NCBI RefSeq assembly: GCF_963169125.1
Contig: NC_084802.1
Coordinates: forward strand, 118,176,903-118,240,902
Direction of reading: 5' to 3'
Length of the DNA: 64,000 bases
DNA from: Humulus lupulus
Taxonomy: Eukaryota > Streptophyta > Magnoliopsida > Rosales > Cannabaceae
Of this stretch, positions 1-13,200 are shown in pieces. The position numbers and the translations under genes were made by a program. The notes beneath the pieces are model-generated. The model did not search any database. It worked only from the letters and a program-made list of their open reading frames with translations, and was not told the DNA's origin. Within the stretch, counting starts at the first letter, position 1. Each line of letters starts with the position of its first letter.

Positions 1-1054
1 AAGTGAGTGGCGTGAGCCACACTCTGTGTCCCTATTTTTTCTCACTTGTTTGTTTATTTAAATTGAGATAATACATATATTTAAAATTAATATAAATATT
101 ATTTCAAAATAAATAGCAGTTAATTCAAAACTAACATTATCTTAATTTATTAGTTTGAATAATTATCTTATACTAATATAATATTTAAATCTATATAATA
201 TTAATCCAAACACTGATTGATATTAATTTAAACTAATATAAGTTTTTCAACTAAAACTAATTAGTCAAATAATTAATTAATTACACATAATTATTACTTA
301 GCTTTGAAAAATTAATTCCCTTGCAATTTAGCAATTTTCTCATTTAATGTTGCATGCGACGTCTTTACCCTTGACAATGCAGTACAAATGCGACTTGGAG
401 ACCATGGACCTATAATACTAAGCTCCAATAAATTAGACTATTAATTAAACTCTTTAATTAATTAAACTTATTTATTAATTCCACTATTAGTCAACTATAA
501 ATATGGAATTGTACACTTAGTAATTATAAAACTATATTTACAGAGTAATCTCTTGCAGTCTATTCTTATAATCAATATATGTAGCTCTGTCCTTTATTTA
601 TTGGTTCACTAATTGAAGTTGGTCAAGAATTATTGTTTTACCCTTCTAAATACCTCTTGTTCTTTAAGTACCATTAATTCACTAGTGAATAATTAATCTA
701 TAATCATATTATAGATTTGAGCACAATAACTGTTCAGTCCCTGAATTAACCCTTAAGGGAACCAATATTCGATCCTATAGGAAAGCATGAAATCTATTAT
801 TGTAAAATCATGTTCCTAGCCATTAAAGATATTGAATGTCCAAAACAAAAGTCACTAGCCTCATTATATTAAGAGACCTTAACGAATGAATCAAAAGATC
901 CAATAAACATGAACATGAGGTCATGACTACTCAGGATTTAGATCGGTCTACAAATGGTCATCTATTAAGATATGAATGAAATCTTTATGGAAAACTGTAA
1001 GTTTATAAAGAAATTAATTCACATCAGTCTTGTCATATTTAATCATAATTATAT
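1..1054 (-). mobile_element. Cop-0: Ty1/copia LTR fragment, reverse orientation, cut at both ends
   Basis: Very AT-rich sequence without a credible ORF. Read on the minus strand it follows the same order of landmarks as the better preserved copia LTR at 18030: a stretch around 380-420 reads as TATTGGAG, then CCATGGTCTCC, matching TATTGGAG and CCCATGGTCCCC near 19010-19035; a GGGTAAAAC-like block near 635 and an AATTAATAA block near 470 are also collinear. The left end runs off the window. The right end stops where the Tat-A LTR begins near 1055, so the LTR start is not visible. No coding part of this element remains here. The copia assignment rests on resemblance to the other LTR, not on an ORF. 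Confidence 0.55.
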
Positions 1055-1778
1055 TATTGACGCGATTTTTCGCCAACATTGTATTAAGAAATAATAAGGC
1101 AGAGTTATGCTTAATAGTAAATTGTAATGAATAATAATATGAATTCACTAAATAATACAGAACTTTACTTTGTTCGGTGGTTAAAATCTACCTAGTCCAC
1201 GAGTCAATATTATTGTTGTTTCTCTCTCTATTTTGGCAGAGTTTTGGTATTACAGAATAATGGTCCCCTTTCCTGTCTAATATTCCCAGTATTTATAAGG
1301 GAAATCCATGGACAGGTTTGGGTAACCACGTGAGTCAATCACACATTTACATAATAATTACATTTAATACAAATAATTCCCATTTATATTGGGATATGAT
1401 TTGATAATAGAATAACAGGTTCCCGCTATCTCGGATAATACATATGACAGCCTAATCATAAATAAACGTATAAAGGGATCCCGAGTCTTTGGGGATCCGC
1501 AGGTATGCAGTATACTAGAATTACCATGAGTTGGATATCTCCTCCAAGCTTGTGCTTTGACAGCTATTTAAAATTATGAGCTCGCGCTTCACAGCCATTG
1601 CGTCCTTAGTTCAGGATAAACTTAGGACGCCTTACACCACATATGACCACTATGAATCTCGAGTTGTCCACGTGGATAATAAGCGAATATTATTTCCCTT
1701 AGTCATTTCTCCGTATATTTATCTACCAGCTATACCCAAGCTGAGTGCATGGACTCGTGCTAAAATCAGGGTACAACA
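1055..1778 (-). repeat. Tat-A 3' LTR
   Basis: The left end reads TTGACGCGATTTTTCGCCAA, comparable to the Tat-B LTR start TGTTGACCACGTTTTTGGTC. A block CCTAGTCCACGAG near 1191 matches CCTAGTCCACTTAG of Tat-B, and GTATTTATAAGG near 1290 matches GTATTTATAGGC of Tat-B at the same relative place. The LTR ends with ...GTACAACA at 1778, directly before the polypurine tract. At about 724 bp it is shorter than the LTRs of Tat-B (896 and 936) and Tat-C (1405 and 1420). A small ORF at 1576-1836 lies mostly within it and has no family resemblance. Confidence 0.55.
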
Positions 1779-1791
1779 TTTGCCCCCCAAG
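1779..1791 (-). other. Tat-A polypurine tract
   Basis: Plus-strand TTTGCCCCCCAAG, so the element's own strand reads CTTGGGGGGCAAA immediately before its 3' LTR. The same purine run stands at the same place in Tat-B (36871-36883) and, shorter, in Tat-C (51646-51654). It would prime plus-strand cDNA synthesis. Confidence 0.6.
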
Positions 1792-1831
1792 CTCCTGCTC
1801 GTGTATGATGTCGTCACTTTCTGGCCTACAC

Positions 1832-4066
1832 TGTAATGCCCAAAAATCACTAATAGGGCTTAAGGGCCTTGAATAGTGTGCCGGGAGGGCATAATTGGTT
1901 TATGTGCGATTTAAATGATTTAATGCATGATTATGTGGTAAGCATGATTATATGATTATATGGATATATGAAATTCATGTTTATGGGTATTAATATGCAT
2001 GTGGGCCCTGTTTAGCTTATAAGTGCATATTTGTAATTTTGGCCCGTTGAGGGCATAAATGTGATTATTTGTGATAAATGGTTGAGACCACATTATTATG
2101 TGGATATATTGCAATGTATAGCACGAGGAAATCTTAGGGAACCCGTTAGCGAGAAAGTCACAACGGGACCCAATACCCGACTCAGGGCGAGTCAAGGGGT
2201 ATTTTGGGTATTAGATATTTATTTGGGTTATTGGGTTATGAAAATAAATATTTGTAGATATATTTGAAGTTAGAGAGTTTAGGAGGGAATAATGGGGAAA
2301 TTTACCATTTTTCCCTCGGGGACGGTTTTGGTACCCCGAGCCTTGGGATTAACTTAAGTAACTTAAGTTAGATAAAACAAAACAAAGGAAACAGATAGAA
2401 GCTGCCTAAACTGACCCTTCTCTTTCTCTCAGCTCACTCATCTCTTTCCCAAAACTCTCTCAAGCTAAACCATTGAAACCAAAGGGAAATTTTAGCTAGA
2501 AATACAAGGATTTAAGCTGGAATTTTGGGGAGTAACTCAGTAGCAATTTGGTGGATTCAATCTTCAATTGAGGTAAGCTATGAATCATGATTTTAGCCGT
2601 TTAATTCTATAGTTCTTGGCTGAGTTTTAGCATTCTTGAGGTTAAAGATTGAATTGAAGTTTTGGATGAGGATTTAAGCTAGGTTCTTGTTAGGTTTTGT
2701 AGCTTAGAGCATATTAGAGCTATTGTGTTAATTTAATTATGTTATAGGATTGATTTTGGGATAAATTGAGTGGGAGTTGGTTGTTGAAAATGGTGAATTT
2801 TTTGGGTTCGAAGGGTCGGGCCGCGACTTTGTTCTTGGTGTGCCGCGACCCTCTAGAACAGATGGGAGCCAAAAAGGAAGGGCGGGCCACGGCGTGTGTC
2901 TACTGCATGGGGAGGCTGGGCCTCTGGTTGGAGGCGGGCTGCAGCATGGAGGTATAGGGCCGTGGCTCTTAAGGGCATTTTTGGCTTTGAGAAAGTTTTA
3001 GGTGCGGGAACTTAACCTAGGGTGCTCGGGATCGATTCCACTACCGTGTTTGGTGGAATTCGATGTCCCGAAGGCTATAACTTGGTCCGGAAACCTTTAT
3101 TCACTTATTATTTATGGAATCCCATATCTTGGTTGTGACTAGGTGTTTGCTAGTGCTTGGGAGGAGATCGTGCTCGAGGGTCGACTTTCTTAAAGCATTC
3201 AGAATTCAAGGTAAGAAAACTGCACGCAGTTATGTGACTGTGTTGGGACTAAGGGTTCCCTATACTTGTATGCAATATTGTATGATGGTATTATGCCATG
3301 TGAACATGAAATAAACGACCTAAGAGTGCCAGAATTAATATTGGTGCACAAGATGCGGCTCGGCCACTGGTAGCTGAGGACAACTTAATATTCACTAAGC
3401 TCGGTTTAAGCGAACCAGAGTCAATGGGATAAACAAAGGGTGCGACCTAAGGGCATCGACCCTAGTTATTGTATGACATGGTTATTGATGTTAATTTGAT
3501 GAATATGATATGCTGAATATCTGGATGTTAGATTGTGGATTTACTGATTATTTTCACTAATTATGTGAATGCTATGGACTGCTGAATATATGGTTATGCT
3601 TAATGAATTATTTGATTATTGATATTGATCATGCTATGATGTTATGGTTTTCTTGCTGGGCCTTGGCTCACGGGTGCTACGTGGTGCAGGTAAAGGCAAG
3701 GGTAAGCTGGATCAACCCTGATTTGGAGAGCTCTAGTGGCGGAATGTACATAGTCAGCTGCTCGGCCGCCACAGTCGAGGGATGGGCAGGGACAGAAGAA
3801 CCTTAAATGTCTATTTTACCCTTAGAGTGGCTTGTAGTTGTATATAACTCTGAAATTTTTGTAAACTGTCCTTTAAACTCTATTTCTTTTGGGATCCCAT
3901 GTATGAAGTGTTTATTTAAATGAAATGTATCTTTTATGACCAAAATCTTTTAACCCTAGTTCAATAGTGGTTTTAGTGACACATTTTCAACTAAACGACT
4001 TGATTAGCAGGTCTTTCACCTTTATAAACACACAGTGTAATGATCTTGGCTACCCAGGGTGTTACA
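1832..4066 (+). mobile_element. Solo LTR, Del/Tekay family, plus orientation
   Basis: Starts TGTAATGCCC and ends GGGTGTTACA, the termini of the Del LTR family seen seven times in this window. Flanks are TACAC (1827-1831) and TACAT (4067-4071), a 5-bp target duplication with one mismatch. Both flanks are Tat-A sequence, so this is a complete LTR with no internal region, that is, a solo LTR left by LTR-LTR recombination. Inside are the landmarks of the family: a GC-rich block of CCGCGAC/CCACGGC motifs near 2818-2965, the segment GCTCGG...CGAACC near 3400, and GCTGGGCCTTGGCTCACGGG near 3655 close to the 3' end. Small ORFs in it (2766-3001, 3603-3806) are not conserved between copies. Confidence 0.85.
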
Positions 4067-4285
4067 TACATAGTAGGGGCCTTTAGACTTCTGCTACATA
4101 TAACCCCGCTTACCTACTACTCGAGTACTGGACATGTGGTGTACCACAATTGGCATCTGTTCGGGTTTCGAGGACTGCAATAATTGTCTTATCAACTTTT
4201 TGATGCCTTTTGGTCTATTTAATCTTGGCCCTTGGATCTTGAACTAACCTAATTGGAGGGCCCAGATTAATTTCCACGATTTACG

Positions 4286-4293
4286 TATAAATA
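4286..4293 (+). promoter_or_regulatory. TATA box of the Tat-A antisense ORF
   Basis: TATAAATA in ACGTATAAATAGGATGG, followed by a pyrimidine-rich leader, a splice-donor match CCT|GTAAGTA at 4474, and an acceptor ...CGTTAG at 5041 just before the ATG at 5050. Tat-B and Tat-C have the same arrangement of TATAAATA-like box, short leader exon, GTAAG donor and ATG soon after an acceptor. The promoter faces away from the Tat LTR and would drive the plus strand, opposite to gag-pol. Confidence 0.5.
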
Positions 4294-5049
4294 GGATGGC
4301 CAAATTTCAAACTTCACCACCTTTGCATTTAAAAATTTCCGTTTTCTGAACTTCCAAACTTCTCTTCTTTCCCTGAATCCCCAAAATCGTTCATCGTGCC
4401 CAAACATTCAGAAGCTTTCCTAGAGCTTCCCGTTGCCGAGTCTACTCCCTCCAATATGCGAACGTACTTTCCTGTAAGTATCTCATTCTTTGGTTTGAAG
4501 AGTTTTTTCCCTTTTTTTATCCAATGGAATTTCTGTTCTTAACCATGTTCATCCGCAACACTTATTGTAGTTACTGGTAGGCTATTTCTAAATGTTCATA
4601 GGGAATAGGTTTTGATTTTAAACTCCATAAGTGAAATCGAATATGAAGGTATTCATAAAACTGGGTAATTTTCTGGGTCAATCTGGGGTAGTTCTAATCC
4701 CAAATAGGTTTAGGAAATACTTGTTTGGGGCATAAAAAATCGTAAGGTTTCTAGGTTTAAAACCAAGTAGCTTAAGGGTTACGATTCCTTAAGCAATTTT
4801 GCACAAAACCGCTTTTCAGAGGAAAGTAGTGGCCTACCGTTTCTTACACATGGATCCCTAAATATCAAGGGACTGTTAAGAAACTGAGGCGCGTAGCCTA
4901 GGACATTGCGTGGCATCATGCGATGGGGCTGAGGGTAACTTTAGCCCGTATAACAAAAATAACTGCTTCGTTCTTCATACTCTCACGTCATAATTTTAGA
5001 TCATCTTAGGTCGCCTACTAACTAGGCCATTTTGTCGTTAGGCAATCTG

Positions 5050-8000
5050 ATGGCTCCTTACAAGAAGAATGCTCCGAAAAAGAATGCCTCGAGCTCATCT
5101 TCTCAACAGAAGAACAAGGGGAAGCAGGTCGCTGCCAAATCTCCCATCCCTTACTTTGGTTCGGTGGTGGAGAAGAAGCTCATGGTCGATCCCAACGCAT
5201 ATTTCGAGGTTGAGCGTATCATCTCCAAGATCACGACTCAGGGGAGAGTGAATAAGATTATGTTGAGCCACAACATAGAGGTCAGAGCTGGAACTCTCCT
5301 CGCCCGACCTGCGTTCGAAGGGGAAATAAGCTATTCCCCTCTCCAAGATGACTACGCAGCTTGGAGTGATGAGCACCTGAAGGCTGGGGCCTTCCTTCCA
5401 CTGGATCAGTACTTTGCAGATTTCTTGATTTACATGAAGCTGGCTCCATTCTAGCTCCCTCCAAATTTGTATAGACTTTTGGCGGGTCTGAAGTACTTGT
5501 TTCTGAAACACAAGTGGGAGGTCTCCACCTCGGCAGACATGTTGTACTTCTTCTGCCTCAAAGCAAGCCCTAACCAGAGGGGATGCAGTGATGGATTCTA
5601 CTACCTCACGCGATTTCCTAACTTCGCCTCTGTCATCGAGCTCCACAACCATCCAAACGATTATAAAGATTTATTCTTTATGTCGAATGGCTTCAGAAAC
5701 TGCGAACACAATTACTTCTACCGATCTCGTAAGTCTTCTATCCTTGTAAATTCAGCTCATGAATTTTTGTTCCTTTTAAGATATTTCTTTTTTTTTTGTA
5801 CATGTCTTGATTGAATTCGTTTCTCGTGCAGCCATATTTGTGAGGACGAAAAAGTTTGTGACCCTCGGGGGTTAGTACGAAAAATTATCCAGACTTCCCC
5901 CTTGCGAAAAGGACTATCGCTAGGTCATGAACGATGCCACCATGTTTGCATGCAAGCTGATCATAGAGGGGCAGGCATTAGCTCTGAGGACACGAGCTCT
6001 GCTCCCAACCATCCTCGAACTTCCCGCTCCTCAAGAGGCCTTATCAGTTTGTGAAGACAGCGAGGAGGAAGAGACTGAGGTGCCTCTTGTGCAAAAAAAA
6101 TGGGCTCCCGAGGCTATTTGGGAACCCAATCCAGATCGATTTGCGTCAGGGGCAGCAGCCGGCCCCTCCGGCAAAGGTAACCCATACCCCTTTAGGTTAG
6201 GGAATTAGATAGGGTTGTTGCCGATTTTAGGTTAGTTCGGTATAATCCAAATCAGCTCGTCCACCATCATCCTACCAACCCGGATCTAAATGTAACCCTG
6301 CTCCAGTGCGTAGACCACCTAGTGGTACGCCATGAAAATAGTTATCCTAGGGCCACAATCGTAGTTGACAACACCCTAAATTTAGATCCGCCATTTTTGA
6401 AGAATACGGGACAAACCGTAGATCTTGTCCTTCTCTGCTCCAGGGTGCATTTTCCCCTAGATTAAGAAAATATGTAGATGAATCCAGCCCCGAGGAAGAA
6501 CCTAAATGTAACGCCCTGGTTACCCCAGAACAGTTACGGTGAACGGTGAACCAGAATTTTGACCCGCTACCCGAATCCTTTGGTTAAAAACGTACTCTAA
6601 ATGTGATTAACAGGTTAAGGTGGAAAATCCAATAAAAAGGAAAGGATATTTTTCATTACAAACTGCTCTGTAGAGCTAATCAAAACATTTACAAGTTATT
6701 CTCAGTACAAATTGGTCATTACTGTTTCAAATTTACAATCCCGCCGACCTAAGCGGCAAAAATAGGGTAAACCCCCTAGTTCCTCTGAGAACGCCTTGGC
6801 CGTGGTGGTCAAGCGGCTGCATATGTACACATCACCACCTAAGCTCTCCTCTCAAGGCTGGGTGAGCTTTTCTTTCCCTTTACCTGCACCACATAGCACC
6901 CATGAGCCAAGGCCCAGCAAGAAAACTCAATATAGCATGATATAATATCAACAATGATCATAATAATCATTCAGGACTATCAATCCAAAATAGATAGGTG
7001 ACAATCGCAAAAGTCACGAAAGTGGGTACAGCCCCCTCTTGCCATGTGACGATAGGGCCATCAGGGCTTAATAGATAAGTGATCCTTTCATAAGTTTGAA
7101 CAAGATAGGTGTATGGTGAATAGTCACCAACATAACCTTCCTCATGACCATAGAGTCATAACCCTGGAACATCATTCCCTAGCCATGTGACAATAGTCAC
7201 CGGGGCCTCGCCCTGGCTCTGAGTAACTAGTCTTAGACTAGCCAAGCACTTATAAGTTCATCGACCTTAGGTTCGGTCCAGCATTAATTCCATAGAGCCA
7301 TTCAATGCTGATATCGATTAGATCTAATCTTCATTTGGCCTTGCGTTCATGACGCTATGCCATTTCTGACTCTTAGGTAAGTATCCCTTTCTAGTTAGTA
7401 CATATTCAAGTATACAACATTCACTAGCATATAATATGCAATCCATGTCCACATTTATCAACCAACATGCCTCAATAACAATCATGCATGTCATATACAT
7501 ATACACATGGTGCAGTTGTATTCATACACTGTTTTCTTACCTTAGATTCGAGCTAGAATGATAAAAAGAATGACCCTTGAGAACGATCAACCTTTAGTCC
7601 TTTAGCGGTCCCCTAATCATAACCAAACATGGGACATCATTAATAATAATGATCAACATAGGTTTCCAAACCAATATCTAGCCTCCGGGAGATCCATCCA
7701 AACTAATCCAAGTAGTAGGAACACTCCCGAGGCCTATTACTACGTTCCCGGGGTCAAAACGTGCAAACAGGGTGAAAACTGGGCAAGGGCTGTGGCCCTA
7801 GCACCTTGGGCCGCGGCCCCTAGAATTTCCTGAGGCAAGTGCCGCGTCGCCCTTCATCAAGGGCCACGGCGCCCAGCAAGAACAGAAAGCCCACCTGCCT
7901 CCTCGAGCTAGGGTCGTGGCGCCCAACCCAGAACCATTCCCAAACGTGTTTTCAACTTCCCAAATCCTCCAAAAACATGCCTAAACATTCCCCAATCATC

Positions 8001-10076
8001 AAAACAAAGTTCCCAAGCTTCCCAAAGCTCCAAAACCCTCAAAACCCAAGGTTCAAACAAACCAAAAACTCAACAATTTACAAAATCCAATTCAAAGCTT
8101 AGAAACCCGAAAAACTCAAAACTTAAACTTCGATTACCTTCGATTGGGTTGTTTTCCGTCAAATCCTTCAGTTAAGAAGCTTCTAATATTTCCTAGGATC
8201 GCTATGCCTCAATCCTTGCTTGATTCTGACTCCTAGAACTTGAGATTTCTTCGAAAAGGCTCAAACGGTAAAACGAACTAACGAAAGGAAGAACGAGAGG
8301 TTTTCTAACGTACGTTCTATCTGATAAGCTACTTCAAGCTTAAGTAAACTTAAATAAAACCTAGTGCTCGGGGTCCCGAAAACACCCCTAGGGACATTAT
8401 AGTCAAAACCTCCGAAATTTTTTCCTAATCTCAAATATTCCCAATTTATCATCAAATAAACATTCCTATTACCCCAAAATTGACCCCGTTATGACAAAAC
8501 CGTTAATCCATTATATATGACCGTCTCATGCTGAATAGCTCGAATATATCTCCATAATAATGGGATCTAATTCACAATTCACAATATGCACCCAAATATA
8601 CAAATATACCATTAAAGGGCCAAATCATCAAAACAGCATAATATTCAAATGTGGACCCACATGCACGCATATAACATCATAAAATAATATAATTCACATA
8701 TACATGCATATTATCATTTAATGGCTTAATTAAACAAGTATGGCCCTCCCAGCCTACTAATCCCGCCATTAAACCATACCGGAGAATTCAGGGCATTACA
8801 CTAAACCCCTTAGGATCCAAGAAGTATTAACTGTAGACTCCCCTTCTCCACATTAGTTCCAAGGCCAGAGGTCGTGCCTATCCCGGTCAAAACACCTGAG
8901 CTAGTGATAATAGACTCCTCCCTCAGCACGGAGGGTAGGATCTTTGTTTTCTTTCTTTCTTTATAAATTCTTTTTGAAACATTATTTTTGTGAACTAACT
9001 CCTTTTGTTCTTTTTAGGCGAAGAGATGGAACTAGGAGCTCCAGGCCTCGGAAATGCTTTCCAGTTTAAGAAAGCAGGTGCGGGCTCGTCATGAAGAGGC
9101 TCAGGGTGGCGAAGAAGACCACTCCTGCAACGGGGAACACTTCAAAGTCCCCTACCAAGAATAAAGATACGAGCTCAACTCGGGAGCCAGCTCATGTAGC
9201 CAATGTCGCTGTTGGGCAGTTTCCTCCTCCCCCACCTCGATTCATGCCTCATTCTCCTCAAGTCATTCAAGTCAAGGCTCTCACCATCCGGATACCAGTA
9301 GATCCTCAGGACCTGGAGAAGATCCCTAAAGCCTTTTGGGGTATCATCTATGAGACCACGAGCCATATGGCGAGGCACGCTTACAAAGCCAGCGTGAGGG
9401 ACCTGAGGACCATCGAGGAACGCAGCCCAGAGAATGTCATGGAATCCACCATGGGGATGAGCCTCACCGTGAGTTCTCTTTCCTTGGATTTTTTTTTACT
9501 GTGACTAGGTGTATATCTCTAACTTGTTTTGTTATTTTGTAGTGTGCCCTAGCTCAGTATCGGAACATAGCTTGTGCTAGGGCCAGAAATGAGGAGCTCT
9601 AGGCCGAGCTCAACGCTGCCAAAACCGGACTGACTACTGCCTAAGAAGGTGAGCAGGCCACCAAAGCTGCTTTGACAGCTGCTCAGAAGAATGAGCATAA
9701 CGCCAAAGCTGCTCTCGCCACATCCCAAGAAAAGGAGTAGGCTGCAAAGACTGCACTGTCTGCCTCCTAAGCTCAAACTGCACAACTTCAGGCCGAAATT
9801 GCTAAGATCAAAGCAAAACTGCTCGAGGCCAAAGTCATAGCCAAAGAAGAAAAGGCGGCGTCATCATTGGCCATGGAGGAGATGTTGTACCATTGCTAGG
9901 CCTTCAACCCTGATGGGAACTTCTCTTTTATGCAACTCGGGCTATGGGATTTGTACCTTGGAAAATTCACGGCTCGGATCTTGCAAGAACCGTCAAAGAC
10001 TGGTGATGCATCGAGAATGGCGAATTGAGATGGTGAGGAGGTCACATCTTCGGGACGAGTTGATGGAGCCCAATGA
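5050..10076 (+). pseudogene. Tat-A antisense extra ORF (aORF), Transposase_28-like, broken
   Basis: Spliced, decayed gene on the strand opposite to the Tat-A coding strand. It starts at ATG 5050 (MAPYKKN...), just after a leader-intron acceptor. Exon 1 holds the conserved region: LPLDQYFADF...APF*LPPN followed by LYFFCLKASPNQRG and FYYLTRFPN. This aligns with IPLHPFF...SPFQIAPN of Tat-B and IPLHPFF...APLQLAPN of Tat-C, so the TAG at 5452-5454 replaces a Gln codon. Introns with GT-AG ends are visible at about 5728-5832, 6177-6225 and 9469-9542. A solo Del LTR (6507-8800) splits an exon. The last exon (9543-10076) is an Ala/Gln/Lys-rich coiled coil with several in-frame TAG/TAA where Gln is likely, ending in FNPDGNFSFM and a C-terminal tail. 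The domain resembles Pfam Transposase_28 from memory; its function is unknown. Confidence 0.6.
6507..8800 (-). mobile_element. Solo LTR, Del/Tekay family, minus orientation
   Basis: Plus strand starts TGTAACGCCCTGG and ends GGGCATTACA. Perfect 5-bp target duplication CTAAA at 6502-6506 and 8801-8805. On the minus strand it is a complete Del LTR (2294 bp): GGGCCTTGGCTCATGGGTGC near 6905 lies close to its 3' end, and a GC-rich CCGCGGCCC/CCACGGCGC block sits at about 7785-7925. It interrupts an exon of the Tat-A aORF. There is no internal region, so it is a solo LTR. ORFs within it (7839-8102 and others) are chance frames. Confidence 0.88.
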
Positions 10077-10249
10077 TATCTCCTTTGTATTTATTTTCAT
10101 TTGTAATTATTTATGAGTTTCTTGGATATTAAACAATTTCCTTCGGGCTCAATTTATTTGTCCTATCTTAATATATATCTAACTTTTGATTCATTTATCT
10201 TTCCTTTATTATCTCTCATGCTTATGAATCCTTAGACTTGTACATTCGA

Positions 10250-13200
10250 GATTTTAGGAATTGATGTTTAGAGCGGGATAGATTTTATCGAGCTTGGTTA
10301 TATCCAAGTATTTGTTTGATTATTTGCATCATGCCTGTTAAGAATCAGGGGAGTAAGAAATTGTTTATGGATTGATTATGATGTTTAGGTTATGGGGATA
10401 AGTTTTATGGGCTTGAGTATGAGTTTGATCTAGATTTGGGAGTATGGTTAGATGGATTTTTTAGGTTGTGGCTGGGTAGAATGCTGAGGAAACCCAGAGA
10501 ATTATGGGTTCGTTGGGGTGCGCCACAACCCAGCTCATGGGCACCACGGCCCGCGTGCCCAGAATGTCCTGGGAGGGCTTGCTGACTTAAGGTTGCGATG
10601 TGACCCTAAGGGGGCAAGTTGCAACCCGCCTACCCCAAGAAGCTTGAGGATGCGCCTCTAACTTTAGGCGTGTCGCAACCCTCAGGGCGAGGTCGCAACC
10701 CTCAGGGCAAGGTCGCAGCTCACCTAGACAACTTTGGCCTAGGATAGTTTTTAAGCTTGGGGAGGCTTGGGGATTCGAATCTAGGCATTCGTGACTAATT
10801 CTACTACCCAGTTTTGTAGAATTCGAGGTCCCAGAGGCTAGTTTTTGTTTCCTAAATATTTATTTGGATTAGGAATTGATGGTTACCCATTGATACTATG
10901 ACTAGGTTTATCGCTAAGGCTCAAGACTGAGGATCATGCTTGGGACCATTCTTTATTCTTCGCTCGGGATTTGAGGTAAGAAAATGGCACCCTTATGGTT
11001 GTGAACGAGGCTGAGATTCCCAATAATTGAATATGTGTACTGTGTGATTGTACAATTGTTATGTATATGAGAATGAACGACCTAAGGGTGTTGTAATGCC
11101 CTGCTAAATAGGGTCTGTTACCAAGTGTGTTTAAAATTAGTACTGAACTTGCTAAACAAGTTATTTGGACTAAATATGAGATTAACCACTAAAGGTTTAG
11201 GTATTAAAAGTTTGGTCAAGTCGTAAACATTTTCATTAAATCAAAAACTTTGTTCTTTACACGGGATCCCAAAACACAAGTTCAAAAGTTGGTTACAACA
11301 CCAAGGTTATATAATAAGTCGACCTAGGCGGCAAAACTGGGTTCAACCCTAGCTTCCTTGAGTTTCTTGTCCATGGCGGTCGAGGGGACTACATATGACA
11401 TGTCACTGCTATCGCTCTCCAACTCATGGCTGGCCAAGTTTCTCCTTACCTTTACTTGTACCACAAAGCAATCGTGAGCCAAAACACTCAGCAAGAAAAC
11501 ATATTCAACAATTCATAGAGTAATACATCAGACTAGCAGTAATAACTAAAACTAGCATAAACATTTTATAGATCAGTAACCATAGAGTTGCACAAGTGCA
11601 TGTCGCACTCCTTTTCAATTTGTTTGGCATCCGAGCCAGTCAGGTGCTTGGTGCACCCCCTAGGTGGCCCAGCCATTGTGGCCTGGACTCCACGTTCGTA
11701 ATGCCAATCTCAGCTTATAAGCCGAGTCCTACAAGTCCTCGACTGATGAGTCAAGCCTCACATACCCTTGACTTGTATGTCGAAGCTTAATGACCCTCGA
11801 CTTATGAGCCGAGCCTCACATACCCTCAACTTGTATGTCGAAGCTTAAATACCCTCGACTTATAAGTCGAGCTTCAAAGATCCCCGACTTATAAGTCAAG
11901 CCCCTCCAATAAAATATGTCTCGACTAATAAATCGATCTTTAACCAAATACCACAACAGGTCCCTGGTTTATAAACTGAGCTCCCTAGTCACAGCAGACA
12001 ATCTCATAATCCATTTATATATATACACAGATACAATGTCTTATAATACATTCAATCAAACATACATACGCATAATCATAATCATGCGCATTCATAGGCC
12101 TAACACCAAAGTCAAGATTATACTCAACATTCGGGTCGAGCCCCAATCATGTATATCATATTTTGGGTGCAGTTTTCTTATCTTCGATCCAAGTGCATGC
12201 TACCAATGAATGACTCTTGAGTACGATCCCTGATCTGAGCCCTTAGTGTTGACATAGTCACAACCATAATAAAGAATTCCATCAACAATGAGTGAATAAA
12301 GGCTTTCAGACCGAGTCCTTGCCTCCGAGACATCAAATTCTACTAAACACGGTAGTAGGATCGATCCCGAACACATAAGGTTGAGTTCTCGCACTCAAAA
12401 CCTTCTCGGGGTCCAAAAACCCCTTAAGAGCCACGGCCCCATGCTCTTGTGCCGCGGCCTGCCCCAATCAGAGGCTCAGCCTCCCCAAAACACCAGACAC
12501 GCACCGCGGCCCAGCCTTAGAGGCGTCGCGGCGTGCCTTCGCGACAGAGCCCTCCTTGGCTCCCTTTTATTCTAGAGGGCCGCAGCACACAAGGAAGAAG
12601 GTCGCGACCCGACCCCTTCGAACCCAGAATTCCTAGGTTTATCCTTAGTCGAACCAAATCATAATTACCCCAAATAAAGCTTAAACCCTCAATTCAACTC
12701 CCATAATTAATTCAACAACTCACCAGCAACAAAACCAACTCAGAAGTAGACTGTAAACTCATCAAAATCCAAAATTCAATCATCAAACCCTCTCACATGC
12801 ACACTTTAAACTTCCTAGAGAAATCAGTAGAATTGACATGGAAATACTAAGTTTAAACCCTTACCTCTGAGATATGATCACCCTGAATTGAATCCCCAAC
12901 TCAGCCAATCCAATCCTTCATTTTTCTAAGCTTTGTTCCTCTAATTCCTTAAAGTTCTCCAGCAACCAAGAAGAGAGAAAAGGAGCTACGGGGGAGAGAG
13001 AGAGAGTTTTCTTGTTTTCCTTCTTTCTTTCTGAATACTTCTATGGTTTCAGCTGTCTAAACCAAACATATCCCCATTTTCCAAATGTCCAAAATACCCT
13101 TATAACTAATTTAAATCCTCTAGTGACCTCAAGGGAAATTCCGTCAATTGTCACTTCCCATAAATCCTCGAGTGTTCCTCCAAATCCCCAACTATCTCAA

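Larger units (their letters stand above)
1055..10250 (-). mobile_element. Tat-A: 3' remnant of a Tat-lineage Ty3/gypsy element
   Basis: Minus-strand Tat element recognised by its 3' LTR (about 1055-1778), the polypurine tract after it, and a plus-strand extra ORF downstream, the same order as in the complete Tat-B and Tat-C. Two solo Del LTRs were later inserted (1832-4066 and 6507-8800). The gag-pol genes and the 5' LTR expected to the right are absent: after the aORF end at 10076 and a short AT-rich tail the sequence passes into a truncated Del LTR near 10250. The left boundary is approximate because the terminal TG is not preserved, and no target-site duplication can be tested with the right end missing. 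Confidence 0.6.

Noticed and set aside
2766..3001. Protein-coding exon in the GC-rich part of the first solo LTR
   Set aside because: Open frames arise from the GC block; other LTR copies have stops and different composition there.
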